Of a stretch of DNA of 18,851 nucleotides, positions 6,901 through 15,900 are shown piece after piece. The position numbers and the translations under genes are program-made. This stretch comes from an uncultured Clostridia bacterium. GTDB lineage: Bacteria > Bacillota > Clostridia > TANB77 > CAG-508. Below the pieces are notes generated by a model. That model had not been told where the DNA came from. It did no database searches and saw only the letters and a list, made by a program, of their open reading frames with translations. Where the stretch lies: NCBI GenBank assembly GCA_947625565.1, contig CANQOU010000011.1, positions 1 to 18,851 on the forward strand. Reading direction: 5' to 3'. Position 1 is the stretch's first letter. Each line of letters begins with the position of its first letter.

Positions 6901-9900
6901 AGATGAAATAGATATAGACATAGACCCTGTTCAAAGTTATGAAGTATTTAAAAAAGCACCAAAAGCTACGAATGTTACTACAAAATACGAAGATAATAAA
7001 TTAAATGTTGAATTTAGCTTAGAAGATGAAGCAAATATTGCTAAAAATGTTACAGTTGTTGTTAAAAATGAAAATACAGTTGTTGCAACTCAAACATTAG
7101 AAAATAATATGACAAATGCAGTATTTGATATTACAAAAGCAGGAACATATACTATTGAAATTTTAGCAGATTATGAAAGAAATGATGGAAATGTTCACAA
7201 CCAAGTTAAAATAAATGAAGGAAATATAACTCATGAAATTGAAATAAAACCAATAGTAACTTTTGAAAAATTAGAAAATAAATATTTTGATAGAAATACT
7301 AAAAATATAGATTTAACATATACAATAACATCAAATACAGATAAACCTGTAACAGCAATTGTACTTGATGGAAAAGAATATAAAGGTGAAGACTTAAAAG
7401 TTGTAAACGGAAAATATATACTTACTGTAGATATACCACAAGCAGCAGGAGAAAAAGTATATGAATTAGCAAGTATTAAATATGAAGATACTGATACTGA
7501 ATTCACAGTTAACAACAAAGACGCAAGTATTTATGTATTAAAGCTTGCACCACAAGTTACTGATTTTACATTAAATAAGGAAGGTAGATATATATCATTC
7601 AAATTAGAGAATTCAGAAGAAGCAACAATAAATGGAAAAGTTATAATTAAATTAAATGGAGTAGAAGTATATTCAAAGAATAACTTGCAAGCAGGAGATA
7701 TAAAAATCAATTTAAATGATATTCCAAACTTTGACAAATATGCTACTTATGAAGTAACTTTAGATGGAACTTATGATTTAGATAATGAAGAAAATGGATT
7801 AAACGAGCAACAATTATCAGAATTACTAAAAAAAGAAATTCAATTAGAAATATGGACAGATATATCTTTTGAAAAATTCTCTACAAAATATCCAGAGAAA
7901 TCAAATAAAGATGGAACAGACAGAAAAGATGGAAAAGAGTTTGTAGAAATTACCTTTAAAGTAACTTCAAATACAAGTATTCCTGTTTCAGAAATATATG
8001 TAAATGATAAATCATATATTGTAACTTCTGTAGGTGAAGTAACTTCTTTAGATAATGGAAAATATGAAGGAAAATATACAATTAAATATAAAGCAAAAGA
8101 TACATCAGGAATAGAAGAGCTTACTGTTAATAAAGTAAAACATGATGTAGAAGATGTTACAGTACAGCAAGAAAAAACAGAAAAAATAGATGTACTAAAG
8201 TCTGCTCCATATGTGCCATTTGACTATGAGATTGATGAAAACTGGCAAGAACATACAATAACATTTAAATTTACATTAAATGACCCTGAAAATGTAATAG
8301 TTAAAGATAGTGCTTATGTAACTTTAGGTGCGGGACAATTTAAAGATACAAGTGGTAACCCTAGACCAGCTGTTACAGTTGGAAAAAATGAAATAACATT
8401 TAAAGATGTTGTAGAACAAAGAGGACTTCCTCTAGATGTTTGCGCAACATATGATTTAGATACAAATGAACTTACTAGTATCCCAGAAAATGATAACTAT
8501 TATAAAGATAAATCATTATTTAAAGGTATAGCTTGGTTATTCCCACCTTCTGTATTGAAAGTAGAAAATATTTCTGCCCAAAAATCAACTACAGGAGAAG
8601 TAAGCAAATATTTAAATAAAAATGAATCTTTCCATTTAAGCTTTACTTCTGAAACCTTTATTGGTTCATTAGATGGCCAAAAAATATCATATTATCCTGA
8701 ATATGCGCAAATAGGTGGAAAATCATATAAACTTATAAAAGATGGAGACACATATACAACTGAGGAAACTTTAGAAGGATATGCAGATGCAGGAAAAAAA
8801 GAAATTATAATTGAAAGTATAACTTTATCAAATAAAGAAGTAGTTGAAGAAGACGTTAAAGGAACTTTAGAAGTATTAAAGGATAGATTAACTGTAGAAA
8901 ACTTTAAAGTAGATACAAGTTCTGGAAAAGCAGTTGCATCATATGAGTTAAAAGATTCTGATAATAGCTTTGTAACTGGTGTAATAAAAATGCAAGATAC
9001 TGACAATAACAAAGTTTCAACATTAGAAATAAATAAGACTAAAAACTCATATGAACTTACTTTAAAACCATATATAAAATATTCTATAACTTTAGAAATA
9101 ACATCTGATTTAGACGAAGATCATAACAATAAATTAAATCAAGAAGAACAAAGTTATGGACCTATAGAAGTAGAGATTATACCAGAATACAATCTTAAAA
9201 TATCAAATACTAAAGTTACACAAGTAAATAATGCTGAGCATAAAGCAACAATTGAATTTACTGCAACTAACAATTCTAGATATAAAGTAAAATCAATAAA
9301 TATAAATGGTACTGACTATGGTGTAACGCCTTTAGAACCAGCTACTGAAAATAGATATGCTTTTGAATATCCATATGGAGAAGCTCAAGAAGGAAAGAGA
9401 ACAGAAATAAAAATAGATAATGCTATTTTGGATAATGAAAAAAATGTTGAGCCAACTGAAAAAGATTCAGTAGTAATATTTAAAAATAAACCTGAAGTAA
9501 CCTCAATATCAAGTGAAATTGTAAATGCAATAAATATTCATACTACTTTTGATATAGAAGATACAGATAAAACTTTATCAAAACTATATGTTGCATTAAA
9601 AGATAATTCAGGAGCAGAGTTAAAATCAAATGATATAGAATTACAAAATATAAATGATTTAAAAGGAATAGAAACTACATTCGAAGGTATTAATGCAGGA
9701 AAATATACTGTTGAAATCCTTGCAGATTATGATACAGTTGATGGCGCTGAACATATAAGAACGCCACTAAAACAAAGCGAAGAAATAAATATTACACCTG
9801 TAATTGATGTAAAAACAAATACAAAACCTAACAAATATCTAGAAAAAGGAGCATCAATCAACTTAGATTATGAAATAACATCAAATACTGGCTCTGATGT

Positions 9901-12900
9901 CAACAGAGTAATGATAAATGAAACTGAATATTCTGTGAAAAAAATTAAAGAAGGAATATACAGAGTCGAAAACTATGTAGTTCCAACAGATGCTGGATTA
10001 TATAGTATAAAATTACAAAGAGTAGACTTTGAAAACGGAATGCAAGAAACACTTGCAACACCTCATATTGACGAAGTAGATATTTTAGGAGCAATTCCAT
10101 CTATTGATGGTTTATCAGAAATAGATGATGTATCAACTGGTACAGTAATATTTAACTTTAATATTAACGACCCAGATAATACAATTATATCAGGAACGGC
10201 TACTGTAGGATCACAAAAATTAGATGTTGATGCAAAAACAACAACATTAAGTTTCAAAGTTCCAGAAGGTGAATCACAAAGACTTAGAATTGATATTATA
10301 TATGATTTAGACTCAGACAAAAAAGATTCTGAAAATTCAGACACACTTGTATTAGAAAAAGAATTCACTTTAATATCTAATTATGAATTAACTATAACTG
10401 ATACAAAAACATATAATAGCAAACAAGAAGAAACAAAATTCTTCAATAAAGATGAAAAAATTCAGTTAAGATTTAAAAGTGAAAACAAAGCAAACTTACC
10501 TATTAAATCAGTAAAAATAAATGACTTAAATGACGATACAAGTGAAGGAGAAAATTATGATGCAACAGTTGTTAGAAAATCTGATGGAACAATAGATTAT
10601 TACTATATTACTATTAACGGTAAACGTGAAGCTGGAAAAGAAGAAATTGAAATTTTAGGAGTGACACTTGATAGTGGAAAAACTATAGCTAGAGATGATT
10701 TCAAAAAAGCTCCTGAAAATATCTCATTGGATATATTGAAAACAACACCTGAGATTACTGATATAAAAACATCTAATAAAGAATCAGACTTTACAGTATC
10801 TTTTGAAGTAACTGACCCTGACAATGCTTTATTAAATAGTTATGTAAAAATCGTAAGTAGTTCTGGCAAAGAAGTATTAAAAGAACTAATTCATAATGGA
10901 ACAAATTCTCATACTGTAACATTAGAACCAGGTGTTGCTTATACATTGACGATTGAAAGAAACTATAACCTAGACAGTGAAGATGAAGATGACTATAACA
11001 CGGTTAAAGAAACATTAGTTACTCAAACTGTTGAGATTGCTAAAAAAGAAGAAGTAAACTTTAAAATGAGAAACCTTACAATTCCACGAAGAATAAAAAA
11101 TGGTGAAACAGCCAAAATGACTTTTGAAAATGAGTTAATGACATATCAAGATGTAGAAAAAATAGTAATAGATGGAGAAGAACCTAGAGATGTTACAGAA
11201 GAAGGAGACGGAGTATATAGTATTATTTTAAAACCAAAAACAGTTGGAGTAAATACTATAAATATTGATAGTGTAATATTAGGTGGTAAAACATTTATAG
11301 TTGATAGACCTGTATCATATATTCATGAATATATAGAACCTACAGTAACAGAATATAGTGAAATTGAGGAAAATAAGGATAATAATACAGCAACTATTAA
11401 TTATAAAATAGAAGACCCTGATAAAACATTAAGAGGATTAACAGCATATATGACAAATAGCTCAGGTGAACTTGCTGCAACAACACCAATAGAAGATTTA
11501 AATGCTACAAGTTTCAGCATGCCTTTGATAAAATCACTTATGTATAGAATAGAACTAAAAGCAACATATGATATAGGTGACGGAAAAACAATTAATACAA
11601 AGAGTTTATTTGTACAGAAAAAAGAAGCTGAAGGTAGTGTCTCATTACTAGAAGAGAAAATAGATAAAGAATTTGTTGAAAAAGGTGGAACTGTAACATT
11701 ACAATATAAGATTTATACAAATATGGACCAAGAAGTTAAGAAAATATACTTAGATGGCACGTCATATAATGTTGAAAAAGTAAAAGATGAAAAAGGAAAA
11801 ATACTTGAGGATACTTATCAAATTGTAGTTGAAGCTCCTACAGAATCTGGAGTATATAGACCAAAAGTATCTTCAATGCAAGTAGGTGGCAAAGCATACA
11901 ATGTTGATGATAAAAATCCAGTAAAAATAAAAGTATTAAAAGATGTTCCATCATTATCACATTTCATAATTGATGAAAATAATGGTAAATTATCTTTTAG
12001 ACTGAATGATAAAGATAAGGCTTTAACTGAAGCTCCTAAATTTAAAATTAGTGATGGTAAAAAAGAAGTAGTGACAAAAGCACTAAATGGAAATTCAGCA
12101 GATTATACTTATGAAATAAAAGACTTGGGACTAAATCTAAACACACAATACAATGTTTTAGTTAATGCATCATATGATTTAGACCCAGAAGAAAAACAAG
12201 AAAAAAATATTTTGAATAAACTTTTATCACTAATTACAGCAGAAGAACCTCCTCAAGAAGAGCCAGAATTTGAAACAGCAAAAGTAGAAGACATTTACAA
12301 AAGAGATATAAAACTAATCGGAGCTGCAGATTATGAATTCGAATTTGATGAGCCTTGGGGTTACTATATGTGGTGTGTAAATGCCGTAAGAGATGACCTA
12401 ACTATGTCTTTCAAATTAGATAACAAATTTGGCTATAAATCAACAAAAATAATTATAGATGGTGATGAATTTCCTGTAGGATATGATGAGGAAGCTAAAT
12501 ACCCATATTATGTATCTTACCCAGCAAAAAGTTATGACCAATCTACATTTACTATAAACAAAATCATACTAGAAAATGGTGCTGTTTATGAATTAAATAG
12601 AACTATAGATTGCATAACATCACCTGTATATCCTAAATTCTATTTAACAGAAGTTCAAGAAGATATTAATACTGGAAAAGGAAGAATATATTTCAGAGTT
12701 ACAGATAAAGATGATGCAATAGAAAATGGAGAGCTTACATTTGTTATAAAAAATTCTCAAAACCAACATTTGCAAACAGTAAAAGCTAATAAAAATACTA
12801 ATTATGCTGAATTTGATATACCAAATCCACCAACTGCTACATATAAAATAGATGTAAGTGCAAATATTTTCCTATTTACAGGTTTTGCTCATGAAGAACA

Positions 12901-15900
12901 ACTATATTCAGGAACATATGACTCAATAATAAATACATCAATTTTAAAAAGTGAATTTGAAACCCGTTATCCAAAGAAAGGGGAAACAATATCAGTAGAC
13001 TATATTATAAGTAGTACAAAAGTTGTATTGGTAGACCCAAATGACCACGCAAATCTATCAAAAGCAATAAATATTACATCTTTAGTAATAAATGGTCAAG
13101 AATATTCTGTAGAACACATATCAGGCGAAAGATACAGAATCTATTATACAGCTGGAAATACTGCCAAAGTTGAAGAATTAAAAGTTTCTCAAATTAACTT
13201 TAGTAATAACACATCAGAAATTTTTGAGAAAGTTGATAAAATTGAGGTATTAAAAGATATACCGAAAATTACTGAATATAAGACAGAAAACAACATTGAA
13301 AATGGTAAAGTTACATTCTCATTTAATGTAGAAGACCCTGATAGTGTAGTTACAACTGGTTCACTTAAAGCAACAGTAGGTGAGAAAACACAACAAGTTA
13401 TAGTTGGTGTTAATAAATTGGAATTCCCAGTTGAGAAGGATACATTACTAACATTTGCAATAACAGGTTCATTTGACTTAGATACAGACCAATTAAACAG
13501 TGAGACAGAAGACCAAAACATATATAGTGATACACCAATATTTACAAAGAAATTCATGCTTACAGGTTCATATGATATAAAATTTGATAATGTAAAAACA
13601 TTTAATACTAAAGGAGTAGAGACCCAATACTTTGAAAAAAATGAAAATGTAAAAGTTGGATTTGAATTTACAGCAAAAGAAGGTTTCTGTCCTGAAGATA
13701 TTACAGTTAATGGAGAAGCCTATATACCTGAAATAGATGCAAATAATGACAAACTATACTATATCACAATAAAAGGAAGCAATAATGCTGGTAAAGTTGA
13801 TGCTAATATAAATTCTATTACTTTAAATAGTGGAAATATTGTAAAATTAGATAATCAAAATATTTCATATGAGGTATTAAAAGATATAGTAAAAGTAGAT
13901 AAATTTGAATATCAAGTAAAAGATAATGATGCAAATACTATAAAATTAGCAATAAATGTTTCTGATAGTGACAGTTCTAGTGATACAATACAAATATCTG
14001 TAAAAGACGAATATGGAACAGAAAGAAAACTTGATAAATCTATCCTAGATATAGGAGATAATGAAGTATCATTTGATAAAACAGCTGCAGCTAAATATTT
14101 TGTTACAATAAATTCTACTTATGATAGAGATGCAGTAAAAGGTGGAGAAAACCACTATGATAACACTAGAGTTTATTTCGAAGTTGTAACTATTGATACA
14201 AGATATATAGAAATGAAAGACATTGTCGATGTTCAGCTATATAGACATGGTAAAACAGGAGTAGAAAGAGTATATAGTTTAACAGAAGATAATTTGAAAG
14301 TTTTAGAAAATTGTCTAGTTAAAGTAACTATGAGAGATGTTTCACCATTCTTTAGCGAAATAAAAGAATATAGTAAAACAACAGATGGAAAACTAAAATT
14401 AGTGTTAGCATATGATGATGCAAAAATTTATACTGATAATGCATTAAAACCATTAGAAGTAACATTGGATATATTATCAGATAACTCATATGAATATAAG
14501 GGTTCTTTCAAATCATTAGTAGACCAAATAAATGCAAATCCAAAAGGAACATTTAAACTTGAAAAAGATTATGATTTATCTGATTACCCAGGAAATCTTG
14601 ATGACTCAAATGCAATAATTGCTAATTTCGAAGGAAAACTAGAAGGAAATGGACATATAATTAGTAATCTTCATAAACCTTTATTTAGAACTACAAATAA
14701 CAGTGAAATTAAAGACTTAATAATTAGAGGTGTAACATTTGCAAATTCTAGTCAAGGGGCTACAATTGTACACACAGCTTCACATACAACAATTTCAAAT
14801 GTTCATATAGATAATATATCTCATGCAAATGGTAGCACCGGTGATGAAAATAGTGCTTTTGCATACAAACTTGAAAAAGAATCTGTACTTAAAAATAGTA
14901 GTGCTATAAATATTAACTTTACACCAGGATATTTAGGGCAAGTAAATGCAGGTGCGGTTTCATACTTATATGCTTCTACTATTGAAAACTGTTATGTACA
15001 AGGAAGAATTACTTCAGGATGGCACTTCAATGGTGGATTAGTTGGAAAATCAAACAACGCATCTAAGATTAAAAATAATATTATAAATGTACAATTAACA
15101 CCATACTATAACTTAAATGAATATGGTGGAAATGGTGGAATTGTATCTAGTGCAGATGGAGTACTACTAGAAAATAATTTGAGTTTAATGGATTCAAATA
15201 CTAAAGCTGCTGCAATGTATAACCCTAATTCTAATATTTCTAAAAATTCAACTAATAATTATCAACTAGAAGAAACAAAATCAACTAAACAATCTGATGT
15301 AAATTCAGTTAAGAAAGCCAATATAAATAAAGAATTTTTAGAAAAAACAATGCACTTTGATACAAGTATTTGGAATATAGATAGCAATACATCTTTTGAA
15401 AATCTTCCTACATTAAAAGGAAAAATACTTGCTTTCTCAGATAATGGTACAAAACCTAATAATTCAAATGTATATATTCCAGACTATAGCAGAATTTCAA
15501 ATATGGAAGAATATAAATCTGATAGAGAATTTATTTATCATAATATGTTTAAATTGATGCCATTCTATGATGCAAAAGAAATATTGACAGATGGTAATAA
15601 ATTAGATACAAGTAGTATATTTAACAAGAAACTTATTAAATATGTATTACCATATAATAAAGAAGGCAAATTAGTTTCTTCACTTACAACAAAGAACTAC
15701 AATAGTTTAGCAAAAATTAGTGTTGTATTTGAAGATGGGGAAGAAAAAGAATATAAAATAGATTATGATGACTATTATGGAAATGTAGTTTCATATATAA
15801 TTGAAGAATTAAATATTGGATATAACTACAATAAATTTGTTCTTCATGAAGATTCAGAGATTATAGAAAAACTAGTAACAGAAGCATCTTCATACACATA

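Noticed and set aside
13189..13557. Minus-strand ORF of 122 codons inside the protease gene
   Set aside because: Like the other minus-strand ORFs within 3233-18193, it is Ser/Phe/Val-rich, as expected from the complement of A-rich codons, and has no ribosome site.
4249..14200. Array as CRISPR or as recent slippage repeats
   Set aside because: Units are about 625 bases, coding, in frame and diverged at DNA level; there are no short identical repeats with spacers.
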